Below are positions 24,529 through 35,928 of a stretch of 64,000 bases of DNA, one piece after another (within the stretch, counting starts at the first letter, position 1; the number at the start of each line of letters is the position of its first letter). The notes below the pieces were generated by a model. It ran no database searches, had not been told where the DNA came from, and saw only the letters and a program-made list of their open reading frames with translations. A program made the position numbers and the translations under genes. Source of the DNA: Clitopilus passeckerianus. Lineage: Eukaryota; Basidiomycota; Agaricomycetes; Agaricales; Entolomataceae. The stretch spans positions 372,001-436,000 of the forward strand of contig CALYLX010000149.1 in NCBI GenBank assembly GCA_944990035.1. The letters run 5' to 3'.

Positions 24529-25071
24529 ATGATCATTCCCAAGCAGAACAGGCGCACCATCTACGAGAACCTCTTCAAAGGCACGTAACATGGACATGGG
24601 GTGTATTGGATTGATCTGATGCGGAGATTTAGAGGGTGTCTTGGTCGCCAAAAAGGATTACAATGCCCCGAAGCATGAAGAGCTTGATGTTCCTAACCTT
24701 CAGGTCATCAAGGCCCTCCAGAGCCTTACCTCAAAGGGCTTCGTCAAGACCCAATTCTCCTGGCAATACTACTACTACACCCTGACTCCCGAGGGAGTTG
24801 AGTACCTCCGCGAATGGTGCGTTTCTCCTATTCTTTATCTGACCGACTCCTGAGTCCCGCTTTCAGGCTCAACCTTCCTTCTGAGATCGTCCCGGCAACA
24901 CACAAGAAGGCTGTCCGTCCTCCTCGCCCTGCCACCACACGACCTGGTGGAGACGGTGCCTACCGTGCACCTCGCGGTGACCGTGACGATTACCGCAAGA
25001 AGGAGGGTGGCGCACCAGGAGAGTTCAGGCCACAATTCGCTGGAGTTGGTCGGGGTGCACCCAGGGAGTGA
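24529..25071 (+). CDS. rps10: 40S ribosomal protein eS10
   Basis: This is a structural protein of the small ribosomal subunit. Exon 1 (24529-24580) codes [17 protein letters not shown]. Exon 2 (24633-24816) starts with the [19 protein letters not shown] block and continues through [17 protein letters not shown] and [18 protein letters not shown]. Exon 3 (24867-25071) ends in the usual RG-rich tail GVGRGAPRE. The joined frame is 441 nt, coding 146 residues, the normal eS10 size. Intron 2 is ordinary (GTGCGT, TTTCAG). Intron 1 has a GC donor (AAAG, then GCACGT) and a TTTAG acceptor. No GT donor nearby keeps the frame and the conserved residues. Confidence 0.95.
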
Positions 25072-28064
25072 ACAACTACAGCATGTGTCTACGGATTTAT
25101 CACATATGACCGCTCCCATGTAGTATGAGCTTGCAACATGATTCCACTGGCCTTCTTTCTCTTTTCCGTCGATCAGTACCAAGAAATGTTCTCGGCCGTA
25201 GGGCCGTCTTGCGGCTGACGTCTGCGGAGCTGTTAACGCTGGTAGATGAGAGCGCTTACCCAATCTGCACCTCCCAAAACTACGACATGGTGTAAGGCTT
25301 AGCTCTTTCAGCAGCTGCTGATGTTTTGTGCAGACCTCTCTTGCGGCAACTCCAAGGGGCATACTGACAACGATGTCCTTCTCAACTTACAGTATTCTCA
25401 TTATCTTCGGCTTGGTTGACATCTCACTCAGTCATCAGGCGCGCACCCAGCGGGCACGACCTACCGGTGTATTTCTGTTGTCTAGCAGCAAACGACAGTT
25501 CAACGAAGCTGTCAAATCCACCACGCCTTGTCACTCCACTATTGGACCAACAACGCACAACGGTAGAAATCTTGTCTGCTCTATCATTGTGCCGACGCGA
25601 ATGGGGTCGACCTGATTCAGTTTTGTTCCTGAGATTTCGCAGACCTCGCTGGATCTCTGCACACTGCCAAGTTGTGTCGACTACTTTGACATGGGAGATT
25701 GGCGAGGTGTTTTCCGGCATCTTTCGAGTGTTGCGTCAGTTGTGGGTACATCTAGGGATCTGCCCATTTGGACCGAATCTCGAAGGAATGACGCGGGCAG
25801 GACTGCCTTGGTTCTCAGTGTCAGGTTTGACCGACTCGGAGAATAGGTACATTGCACTAGTGGAAGCTTAAGCGTTCCCCACACTTAGGAAGGTCACGGT
25901 CAAGGGAAGCATACAATGTTCTTTCTAGAAATGAAACCTTCTTGGTATCACATTTAGACCCGGCTGCCGGTGCAATCTCAGGACCACCCCCTTGTATTAT
26001 CTATCGCCAGGATGCTAGCCGTCTTAACGCCCAAGAAATAATAAGAATGGCACAATTCATTATAGCTGTCCGTTTTCCATGTGCCCGCTGGAACGTTGGC
26101 AATCCGAGTCGCGCTGGCGTACTGATCTCTACGGTCCGATGAATGAGTCCGAGTGTGTCGAAGTTCCCAGCATCAACTTGCAGGGTCGATACTATCTCTA
26201 AACATCATGCTCTGAATATATTTCGCGTAGGCAGCTGATCGCGCTTCGAGGTCTCCATACCCTTTTATTCGTCGATCGCTACTCCACCAGCCCCTTGGCC
26301 CACTGTGTACAATTGGGGGCTGTCAAACAACGGTTTGCCGATGCCTCCTCCGCTGTTTCAATGCTAGTTTGGGGAATTCGATGATTAGCGATGAATTACT
26401 TGGAGTGCCTGCCAGTGTACCCTTTTGTGCAATCACAGTGGTGTAGCATATGCTGCGCACCCATTGAACCAGCTTCAGGGAGTGGGTGGACAAGAATCTC
26501 GCGTTGTGAAGGCACCGTAGATTGCCCGCAATTACCTTCTGGGTACTCGAGACTCATGTCAATTCTTGCATACTCTCATAACCCCAGTTTTAGTTCCATC
26601 AGTTATGTGGTCACCAAACCAAAGGCTTTCCGGGAAAGGGAGGTATCTCCTCGTGACGTTCTTACACCTTTCAGTAGTACCATATGCGAATTCCGATGTT
26701 ATCTGGACTGTCATAACTGTCATCCCTAGTGGAGAATGCTAGTTGACCCCACCATGGGCTTTACGGGTTTACAAAATGTGTCTGTGTGAAGGGTCAGGCG
26801 TCTTTCAGGTATGCTTCAGCCACGACTGATCTCTGCAATGCGGTAGAAGTTCATTAATGGGTTCTACGGTGCCATCGGACTAATAACAGACTAGACTTGC
26901 CGCCGGAAATGCGGCATCTGACATCGACCCCCATTCAAGGTAGCCTTTTGGGTGTCTCCTGGTGATCACGATAGAAGCAAGCCTGCATCCTCATGTCTCC
27001 CTGATAGCACATATTAGGTATATCAGAAATGAACCTTCACAATCTCGTGCATTTTATGATGGGTGATGTATGAAATCCGAATGCCGTAAATTCATAACAA
27101 TTCGAGAAGGATCGAAATGAAGGAAGCAAGCCGAGCTGTCTTGAAAGAATAAAGTACATGTGTTTCTACCATCCACACTGACATTCGGCCATATGGTTCC
27201 GAATGACACTAGTTCTTCCGTCCTTCGCATGAATAGGTACTTCTTGAGATTGCGTTCGGAGGCGAAATACCCGAGGGGGTTGCGTCAACTGGTAATGAAT
27301 TGGTCATGAACATACAACGATCCGGGAAGGCACATTTCTTCCAATATTCCGGACAACGTTGAGCTTCTCATTTACGATAGTCTCGATAATCCAGATTAGG
27401 CGGACGTCCTCGTTTTCTTACACTTGTTCTCTCAACACAGAGTATACCTTGAGGCCAATGTTCGGTCCGGAAAACAAAGGCGTTTGGCTGGTTCGGTCCA
27501 GGGGTTCGAAGAAGTCCCAGAGGCTTGGGCTCCCGATGTCGAAAATGGCACTCTTTTCTGGGAAGCACAATTGTCAGGATGGTGGCTTTCATTTTCTAGT
27601 CAAATTGGGATACCTTTGAGCGCTCTTTGAGGCAGCCTGGGAGTGAGTAATCGCCCTGCATGATCAGTGGACAAGGAGAACCGAAAGAGTATAACAGATC
27701 TATGAAATTTAGATCTTGTTCAGAGCTTTTGTTTTCATGTTTGCAGCCAGTGAGAGATAGACAACGTTCGGTCCTTCTTAAAATGAAAGAAGGGAGGGCA
27801 AGTGGTGCGACACCGAGGACTTCCAGATGACCATGGAGAATAGTGATACCACTTGAGATATAAGCGTCGGCCCTCAGGTTTGACTACCCACAACCCTGAG
27901 GCAGTTCTGAGATCGTTGATGCATCGTGAGGCAAGACTGGTCCAGATGCACGGCGACGATAAACTTGTGTGGCATTACATTAGATGAGGGTATGATTAGA
28001 AGAAGACGGCAGTAAACCTGTACAGTATAATGAAAAGTACGTGACGGGACCATTCTATTATGAA
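25072..28064. other. 3-kb region without a supported gene
   Basis: Both strands carry many open frames below 115 codons that show no domain or splice continuation. The region is AT-richer than the genes around it. I saw no repeat pairs or transposon ends. Confidence 0.4.
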
Positions 28065-28639
28065 TTATGAATTTGCTAGAATAGTTGTGTTAGCTGACAA
28101 GCCAATCTCATCCGAGGAGGCAGCATACCTTTCTGCTTCCCTTTCCCATGATTTGATTTTGGCATTCTTTCATAGGCATTGGGTTCAAATTTGGGTTCCG
28201 GGAGGTGACCTGCTGGGCCACCAGGTTCGTCTATAGGGTGATCATGATTATGTTTGCCTTTCGGACGGCGCCTTATTGGGCCACCAGAGGAGTCAGAGTC
28301 AGAGTCAGATGATTCTTCGCTGGATGATTCATCGAATTTCCTCGCTTTGTGGTAAATACAACATACTGAAAGGAAATACTTCGTCAGAATCAAGTCCAAG
28401 GAATAAATTTTGATCCACATACTTTTCGATGACTTCTTGCCACACCCTTCGTTGTCGACGACATCATCATCCCAGGTCACTCGCTGACCATTGCGAGGAG
28501 CGCCGCGAAGGCGCAAGGTACCTGATGTTGAGCTGTCACCACCGTTTGCCGGTACGTTTTCATTGGAGTTATTGGTTATCGTTATCGTACGCGATGCTTC
28601 ATCTGGAGTTGCAGCGGGCCTGAGCGAGGTGTAGGCCAT
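28065..28639 (-). CDS. ypi1: Type 1 protein phosphatase inhibitor (YPI1/PPP1R11 family)
   Basis: This is a small, mostly disordered inhibitor of protein phosphatase 1. It starts MAYTSLRPAATPDEASRTIT, then has the family core LRLRGAPRNGQRVTWDDDV, then VVDNEGCGKKSSK, an intron (GTATGT to TTCAG), and CCIYHKARKFDESS followed by a Ser/Asp acidic run. The C-terminal part is His/Pro/Lys-rich. A last intron (GTATGC to TTCTAG, with a CTAAC branch site) probably joins KGKQK to a three-residue end ANS with its stop at 28065. Without that intron the frame runs to a stop at 28076. An upstream in-frame ATG at 28786 exists, but the family start fits 28639. Confidence 0.88.
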
Positions 28640-28995
28640 TTTTTGCGATAAGATCGCTGCGTAGGATGTAAAAAGAGCTGAGGGCAATGTGGTCAATGAC
28701 GGAGGGTAGACGTTGCCTAGTGGCTTAGTCAGCACACTGGATCTTTTCCGCAAATCCCATTCTTGTTCTTCATTCATGGGCTCCATATAGCTTTTACCAA
28801 CCCACCAATCCTAGAGCAAGATAGAAAAATCCTGGAGGCGTTATCCAGAAATTTTGTACAGATTCAGCTCGAAATGTACTCGGAATGCACAATCATGATG
28901 ATTGTACTACTTCATGGGCAAGCTCTTGACCAAAGTTTGTGCACCGGATGGACTTCAATAATCCTCTTCGGGATTATGACGAGCACAACTCTACA
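28640..28995. promoter_or_regulatory. Upstream region of YPI1
   Basis: About 355 bp between the YPI1 start and the stop of the next minus-strand gene. No coding content is supported. It should hold the YPI1 promoter and the 3' end of the DUF4430-like gene. Confidence 0.4.
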
Positions 28996-29740
28996 CTAAA
29001 CAACTGTGACCGTAAGAGCGCTAGAGCGGATGGAATCCTCCTTTTCTGCCTTGACCTTGTATACACCTTTTTGTCTGAAGATTATCGCAGCCTCTCCCTT
29101 CGCGCCAGTCGTTTTACCATTCACAGAGGCACCTGCTACTAGGGCTCCATCGCCTCCGCCATGGACTAGGAACTTGACCGGCTTTCCGACGACCGCGACT
29201 GACGGTCCCGTGAGCTTAAGGACATTTTTCTTGTCAAATGCATCAAAAGCCCAGAGCACCTCGTCAAACGGCTTGACTTGCTGCTGGCAACCTCCGACGT
29301 CCGTCAGCTTGTGATTTAGATACAGGCCCCAGAACTGGGTATCTGTCTGGTTTTGTCCGGCTATGACCTCCACGAAATAGTCATCGTACTGGGAGAAATA
29401 GGACCTGGGTTGCCGTGATGAGCATTTCGGAACATGTTCAGCCATCGGTTGACATGACGTACCCGTCCCAGTCAAAATGACCTTGCTTTGCGGCATCGTC
29501 CAAGGCACTTGTGCAAGTTGGCCCTGGGGTAGGATTTGCAGCTAGATTGGTTCCGTCGCAATGGTGTTTGCCGCCGGACGGTGGGTCAACGTCATGTCCT
29601 CGGGTAATAACGAAATTGTCAAACAAAGTGTTTTCTGCCCCTTCAATCCGCACTTTCACTACCGTGGGCTGATTCTGATTTGAAACTGCCACAGCCGTTT
29701 GGAGGAAGGGTAAAAGAAATGCCAGGGCGGGAGCACGCAT
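28996..29740 (-). CDS. Secreted DUF4430-like protein
   Basis: The N-terminus MRAPALAFLLPFLQTAVAV is a good secretion signal. The mature part has VKVRIEGAENTLFDNFVI, a cysteine-bearing segment, QYDDYFVEVIAGQNQTDTQF, FWGLYLNHKLTDVGGCQQ, and VKPFDEVLWAFDAFD, which match a group of secreted basidiomycete proteins with a transcobalamin-like (DUF4430) fold. The C-terminal third is a beta-rich, Ig-like segment ending SSALTVTVV. One intron (29405-29462, GTACGT donor, CAG end) joins the two exons in phase to 228 residues. Function is not known. The family link is from memory of similar fungal proteins. Confidence 0.75.
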
Positions 29741-30188
29741 GATGGAGGTGTAGATCTTGACGAAGATGCCTAGGCGTAGTCCTGTCACTTGCTATCCTTT
29801 ATAGAACTGTTTACCATTTCTTTCCATGTGCAAAGAATTTGACCTTCACGTAAACCCCCGTCACCTTTTCATCAATACTTTGGAAGATGCATCGTTGATC
29901 GCGGAACTTTACATGGGCTAAGCCTTTGTTATACTCCTAGGCCTTTCGAATCTGATGTTGTGGCTTTAGACAGTCTGAAATGACTGACACCCAGGAAGCC
30001 GACGGGCGGATGCCGCAGGAACAGCGTGTCGAGATGGTGCAAAACCCATTTGTTTTCGGCTTCTCAGGATCTATTTCTCGGCATTATCGCATGCCCCGAC
30101 GGGAGAAGGTCAACAAGATCGTATGATTAAGGTATCAGAAATTAACTAGGTACTCTATGTGTCTACAAAATACAGTAAACTAATCCAA
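29741..30188. other. Intergenic region with one small open frame
   Basis: A 48-codon plus-strand frame lies at 29980-30126 (start MTDTQEADGRMPQEQRVEM). It has plausible composition but no family, intron or partner. Otherwise this is the promoter of the DUF4430-like gene and the 3' flank of the first IDO gene. Confidence 0.3.
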
Positions 30189-31635
30189 TTAAGAAGGTAG
30201 AATGGTTTCTTTGGTACGATCCCTGGTACTCTTCAGGAATCGAACGAGATTGGTTCCGCCTGTTCCCTTTAATGAGCCGTAATCTATCGAAGCCGCAGAG
30301 GCTGTACTGGAAGGGTCGGGGCGCATCTCCCCCGAAGATGTTGGGAGTTCCAGTGCCGATTGGGTCTTCCTCTCGTCGAGGGCGGCGGCTTGTGCAGCTT
30401 TCCTGGCGGGTCCAAGGATATACAGTGTCGCAATTATCATATGAGCATCTCGGAACTCCTTGAGGGCGACCACGGCTTTGTTATACGCATCATGAAGGGC
30501 CTGATCCTTGGAAGCTCCGACGAAAGCACGAAGGGGTCGTTGGTTTACGGCCAAATGGTCCAGGAACATTCGGTGATTGTACGGCATGTAAATCTGCATG
30601 CGGGACATAAAGGAAGGCTTTCCAGGTGTCGCGGCGGACTCGTGATCGACACCAAGGAATAAATCGAGGACGTGAACGATGGAACTTTGACCAGCGCTAG
30701 GTCCGGAGAGTTCGGTGGGGACTTTGAGCGTCGGGTCCTCCTCTATTCCTTCAAATACCCATGATCGTTTCTGAAGGTCGGAATCTTGACCACGGAACCA
30801 AGGTCGAACGTCGTTGTAGTAGGCAGCTGGCCTGCATTCCTTTCGGACGTCCATTAGGAGTGTCTTCAAGTCGTCAGTTACAACTGCCATCGTGTGCAGG
30901 TAACCGGTGATTCGTCGAACAGCCGTCTCATCCCCGATGAAGATCTCGTCCATTGTGGCGCGCATGAGCTCGAGAGCCTCGACACCCCTGAGCTCAATCC
31001 GAGCTGAGCACAGGTAGAACTCCTGTTCGTCAATAGACCCGGAGAACATTGTGTTGGAACGAATGTTCTGGACTGTTGGCCGTTCTTCCTTTGAAGCTGG
31101 GTCAATTACCCAATTGTAGAGTACAGTATCCGAGTATGTGAGTAGCGGGGGTACGTTGAGTGTAGCTGAGACGCGGATAACGGGGAGTGAGATCGACCGA
31201 GGTATGATGACCGGCGCATTAGGAGGCAGGGATTGAATGTAAAAGTGCATGATGTAGGTCAGAACGAGATGCGCTCTGCGTAGTAATGGGGCTGACACTT
31301 CTAAGCCCTTCGTGGATAAGAGAGGTAGCTGGGGAGAAGCCATTAGCCCGAGAGGTAACGCAGGTGATGATGTTCCGACATACCTGGCGAACATGGCTCC
31401 GCCATGCTTCCGAGGCTTCCTTCTCTTCTGGCGACAGTCCGTGCTTGTCCCCCACTTGAATCTTTGCGGCCATGGCGTCGTCAAGAGTCCTTTCCCAAGA
31501 TTCCCATTCAGCCGGGAGGCGGGCCAGCGGAACCTTGGATGGCATGAATCCCGTCTGCGGATCTACGTCAAAAACGTCGGCGTCCTGCAGCATGGATTGA
31601 AGCTTTGAGAGTGCCATGAAACTTTGAGAGGGCAT
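30189..31635 (-). CDS. ido: Indoleamine 2,3-dioxygenase, array copy 1
   Basis: This heme dioxygenase opens the indole ring of tryptophan to N-formylkynurenine, the first step to kynurenine and NAD. Exon 1 (31384-31635) holds DPQTGFMPSKVPLARLP and WESWERTLDDAM. Exon 2 (30189-31328) holds RRAHLVLTYIMHFYIQSLP, LPVIRVSATLNVPPLLTYSD, ELRGVEALELM, RPWFRGQDSD, ELSGPSAGQSS, MPYNHRMFLDHLA and the FRDAHMIIATLYILGPA helix, whose His should be the proximal heme ligand. The GTGGT loop is intact as KGTGGTNLVRFLK. The single 55-nt intron (GTATGT to CCCAG) joins the exons in phase to 463 residues. It is the downstream member of three tandem copies. Confidence 0.93.
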
Positions 31636-32395
31636 GTCGCGAACTTGGTCTTGGTTATGGGTGCTTAAGGGAGCCTGCTGGCCACCTGTTTTAAATCCGT
31701 CGGGTCTTACCCGTTCGATTGCGGCCTCGACTGGATCCAGAAATGGGGCGCATCCGCGCGTTATCCAATGAACTCGCCCGATCCACCGTAGAAATCCAAT
31801 AGGGTAGTTGTTATTAACAGCAAGCTGAGACTATTAGGCGATTTCTCCTCGTCTTTTAATGGCCTGTCTCCCATTTTCGCCAGGAAGTCTCATAGAAAGG
31901 AGAAGTTCAAGTTTGATTCCGCTTGACGAACCAGGATCATCACCCTAATTTGCATATCGTGCCACATGGATCCCCTTGAAAGTTGGCGAGGCGAGAAAAA
32001 CACGTCATAAGTGCCAAATGGGTAAGGTGCGGGTGGCACTATTGGTGCGCCTGCATGCGGTTCCGTTCATACAATACAAATAGCTGGAAATCGCATTTTG
32101 AATGCCCAGCATTGCCAGTGAGTTAGTTACCGGTAAAACAGAGGTGCTAATGCCATTTCCCTTGAGATATGGTGAGAGAGATAACGACCGGATCTCGCAT
32201 TGATGGAAAGAGGAAACCAAGATATGTTGGCCGTGTGCGCTTAGCGCGGAACTACTATTTTCTCGGAAGCGTCACACCATTAAAGCGGAGGACACTCGAT
32301 ACTTGAAGCAACACATGACGGGACTCTATACAACGTATATTTCGTTAAATAAGTTAGTTTACACGACAAAATAAATCTAATGATGATGTATATCT
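31636..32395. promoter_or_regulatory. Spacer and promoter region of IDO copy 1
   Basis: This 760-bp spacer between tandem IDO genes has no coding content that I can support. It should hold the promoter of copy 1 and the 3' end of copy 2. Confidence 0.4.
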
Positions 32396-33860
32396 CTATG
32401 AAGAACCGCCAGTTTGAGGCAGCACTGCGCCAGTCGTACGATCTCGGACATCCTTTAAAAATTTCACCAGCTCCGTACCACCAGTGCCTTTCAACACCTG
32501 TTCTCCGTAGTCCTTCTCCCTATCCTCCCGAGTCACGTTGTTTCTAGACCGTTTGGAAGGACCGATAATGTAAAGGGCAACAATGATCATATGCCCGTCT
32601 CTGAACCCCTTCAGCGCCTGCACCGCTGCATTGTAAGCAGTCAGCAGGGCCTCGTCCTTTGCTGATTCGACGATAGCACGGATGGGTCGGGGGCTCAATG
32701 AGAGGTGGTTGAGGAAGTTGCGGTGATGCCTAGGCATGTACAACTGCATCCGCTCAAGGAACGCCGATTTCCCAGATGAGGAGGATGCGCCAGTTACCGA
32801 TGCAGCATGTGAATACTGCGAGACCCCAAGGAAGATGTCGATAGCGTGAATGAGCGAGCTCTGCCCGGCACTTGGGCCGGAAAGCTCAGGAGGATATGTA
32901 AGGGTAGGGTCTTCCTCTATTCCTTCGAAGATCCAAGGCCGTTTCTGAGGGTCGGAGTCCATGCCTCGGAACCAAGGTCGAATATCATGGTAGAATGTAT
33001 CAGGTTTGCACCCTTCTTTCACGTCCAACAAGAGCTTCTTGAGCTCTTGCATCACCTCCGCCATGCTGTGGAGATATGTCGTAATTCGGCGTATGGCGAT
33101 GTCGTCACCGACGAAGGCTTCGTCCATGATGACCTGCATCAGTTCCAGGACATCAACACCTTTCAGCTCTATTCGTGCTGATGACAGGAAGAACTCCTCT
33201 TCGTCAGTTGTTCCTGTGAACAACGTGCGTGATCGGAGGTTATCCAGGCGTGGGTTGCATTCGACGCTGGGGAGCGGCGTTCTGTGGTCCCAGTTGTAGA
33301 GAACGGTATCGGAGTATGTCAGAACTGGTGGCAGTTGTAATTGAGAGCTGACTTGTAGTAGGGGAAGGGCGATTGAACGTGGTATGATCACCGACGAATC
33401 TGGTGGAAGGGTATGGACATAGAAGTGGAGTATCCATGCAAGAGTATGGTGAGCACGACGTAGCGTAAGCTCAGATCTCTTCAAATCAGAGATGGGGAGT
33501 GGCGCAAGCTGTGAGATGAATTAATTAACTTCTTCAGAGAGGGCAAAACCTGAGGTTGCGAACCTTTCGGACGCCGGAGCGCCACGACTCGGCCTTTGAG
33601 ATGTCTTCCTCTGTCAAGCCAGGGGTATCTCCGAGTTTGAGTTTCCGAGAAGTAGCTTCATCGAGTGCTAGTTCCCATGATTCGTAAAAGTGAGGAAGCC
33701 GAGGTATGGGTGGTTGGGGAGGCATGAAGCCTGTACGGGTATCGACGTCGAAATCATGGGCTGCGAGAGTAGTGGTATCAACTACGCCTGCCGGAGGACC
33801 GAAGGCAGTATCCGGCCTAGGCTGCGACAAGAAGTGACTGGAAGGTAGTTGGGGGTGCAT
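32396..33860 (-). CDS. ido: Indoleamine 2,3-dioxygenase, array copy 2
   Basis: Paralogue of copy 1 with the same reaction expected. Exon 1 is 33564-33860 and exon 2 is 32396-33508, joined by a 55-nt intron (GTTCGC to CACAG) at the same place as in copy 1, giving 469 residues. Shared blocks include DVDTRTGFMPPQPPIPRLP, RRAHHTLAWILHFYVHTLP, LTYSDTVLYNW, RPWFRGMDSD, ELSGPSAGQSSLIHAIDIF, MPRHHRNFLNHLS, the heme-ligand helix FRDGHMIIVALYIIGPS and the loop KGTGGTELVKFLKDVRD. It is clearly closer to copy 1 than to copy 3. It has an extra Ser-rich insert (SVTGASSSSGKSAF). Confidence 0.93.
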
Positions 33861-34421
33861 TTTGGAGAGCTGATCGATGGTCTAGTTGCCCTACAATCGA
33901 GGTTGAAATTTAGGCAATGATTCAGTAACGTTAGGCCCAGGGTGCCAAAGAATAGATATGGTTAGGAATAAAGCAGAATCCTGGCAGGGTCAGGCAGCTA
34001 TTGGAAGGAATAGCTAGATTGTGCTGTAGAAACGAGTCAGTAGAGATGAAGATGGCCGGAGAGAAAGGTTTGGTCAGCTTCAAGGCGTATTTTCTGATCT
34101 TGGAAGCCACCGATCCGAAGAGCCGAAATTCGTTAATATCCGGCAGTGGCGGTGCTATCACTATCACCAGTACCTTCCTCCCTTCGTTTGAAGCTTTTGG
34201 AGGGAAAGGCTTTGATCTCACTACTCAGCCTCATCGAGATTTTGAACCATGCGGGAACTTTAGTTATTCAAATTTTCATGAAAGATGTTCCGCGAGAATT
34301 TACAGATCCAAACGACCCTTGATATAGAATCGAATTTGTATTATTATAGCTGTCCACATTGACATCCACACACGTGGAACAGAGCATGGCCTCCCCAACT
34401 TTGTACAGAGATATCAGAACT
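33861..34421. promoter_or_regulatory. Spacer and promoter region of IDO copy 2
   Basis: About 560 bp without a supported gene between IDO copies 2 and 3, presumably carrying the copy 2 promoter and the copy 3 terminator region. Confidence 0.4.
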
Positions 34422-35928
34422 TCATTGAAGAACAGCACGAGTCGTTTTGTCCCTGAAGTCCTTCAACAACTTCGTCAGATCTCCCCCAGCTGACCCTTTC
34501 AATTCCTTCTCCTTCTCTGCCTCGGCCTGGCCTGGCACCTTTCCTTCAGCCTCGGCTTCCTCTCTCGCCAACCTACGGGCCGGTTGAATAACGTATAGAG
34601 TAATGATAATCATATGACCATCCCTAAACTCCTTCAATGCGAGTACTGCCTGGTTGTAGGCTTCTACCAACGCTGCATCGCCAGATTTCTCCACGAAATC
34701 TCTGAGAACGTGGCTGTAAGCGTTGAACGCCTCCAGGAAATCGCGTTGAGTGCGGGGCATATAAATTCGCATGCGCTTGGCAAAAGAGGAACTTAGACCC
34801 GAAGATCCTGCACCTCCCTTGGCCGCAGCGTTGTCGGCCGGCTCGTCCGAGGGATGGTATCGGGTCTCGGTGATACCCAAGAATATGTCGAGGGCCTGGA
34901 TGAGAGGACTTTGAGCAGCGCTGGATCCCGATATCTCCGTTGGCTCTTTGAGGGTGGGGTCAGTCTCGATGCCTTCAAAGACCCATTTCTTTCCATTGGG
35001 GTCGGAATCGCCTCCAAGAAGCCAAGGGCGAAGTTCGCGATAGAAGAAGTCGGGTTTGCAGCCATTCCGGACGCCGAGCGCGAGCTCCCGCATGTCCTTG
35101 ATAATTGGGACCAATCTCTGGAGAGATGCTGTGACGTCAGTCTGAATGGCAGATTGATCATCGCCAGAGCCAGCCATGATCTTTCTAAGGACTTCCTGAG
35201 CGATCCGCAGGGTTTCCCCGCCTCGGACCTCGACCTTGGACGCTGCGAGGTAGAAAACCTCCTCGTCTGACTGGCTTGTAAATGAGGTTTGCGTTGTCAT
35301 GTTGTCAACCGTTGGGACACCGTCCTTCGCCAGGGCTGGATCTTTGAGCTTCCAGTTATTGAGAATGTCGTCAGAATACGACATTACGGGTGGACGTCCT
35401 AGCTCAGCAGCGACACGAAGTAAAGGCAGAGCGATAGGTGCGGGGATGACGAGTTCCACGTCTATGGGGAGCGTATGGACGTAGAAATGAACAAGGTACG
35501 AAAGGACATGGTGAGCTCGATTTAGAGTGAGGGGCGAAGCCTTCGCCTCTTCGATGGATAACACTGGAAGCTGCAGAGAGATTAGCTCATCGCATCTCTT
35601 GACTGGAAGACCAAGCCAGTCCTACCTGACGAATTCCAGCTCTCCAAGCTTCAGATTTGGCCTTCTCTTCGTCATTCAAGGCCTTCACAGCACCTCGCTG
35701 AAGCTTCTGCTGCGTAGCAGTGGCAAGGGCGTCCTCCCAGGCTTCATAAGTGGCTGGAAGTCGTTGAAGTGGTTCGCGCTGGGAAGAGAAGCCCGTTTTA
35801 GGGCTAATCCCGAACTTGGCGAAGTCAAAAAGTGTTGGAAGAGGAGTCACGTCACCCATCACAGAAGAGCTGAGCTGCCTGTTGTTGCTGAACATTCGGG
35901 ATCTGGCTACGGCGCTCTTAACCAGCAC
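34422..35928 (-). CDS. ido: Indoleamine 2,3-dioxygenase, divergent array copy 3
   Basis: Exon 1 (35626-35928) and exon 2 (34422-35570) join through a 55-nt intron (GTAGGA to CTGCAG) at the same site as the other copies, giving 483 residues. The family blocks are present: NRAHHVLSYLVHFYVHTLP, PPVMSYSDDILNNW, LRPWLLGGDSDP, KKWVFEGIETDPTL, ISGSSAAQSPLIQALDIF, MPRTQRDFLEAF and the heme-ligand helix FRDGHMIIITLYVIQPA. It differs in the C-terminal loop, which reads GSAGGDLTKLLK in place of GTGGT, in a Glu/Lys-rich insert before it, and in an N-terminal extension rich in Arg, Ser and Val that could be a targeting peptide. Whether it still oxidises tryptophan efficiently is open. Confidence 0.92.

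Noticed and set aside
29980..30126. 48-codon plus-strand frame starting MTDTQEADGRMPQE
   Set aside because: Composition is acceptable, but it has no intron, no family and no neighbour that makes sense of it. At this length chance is likely.
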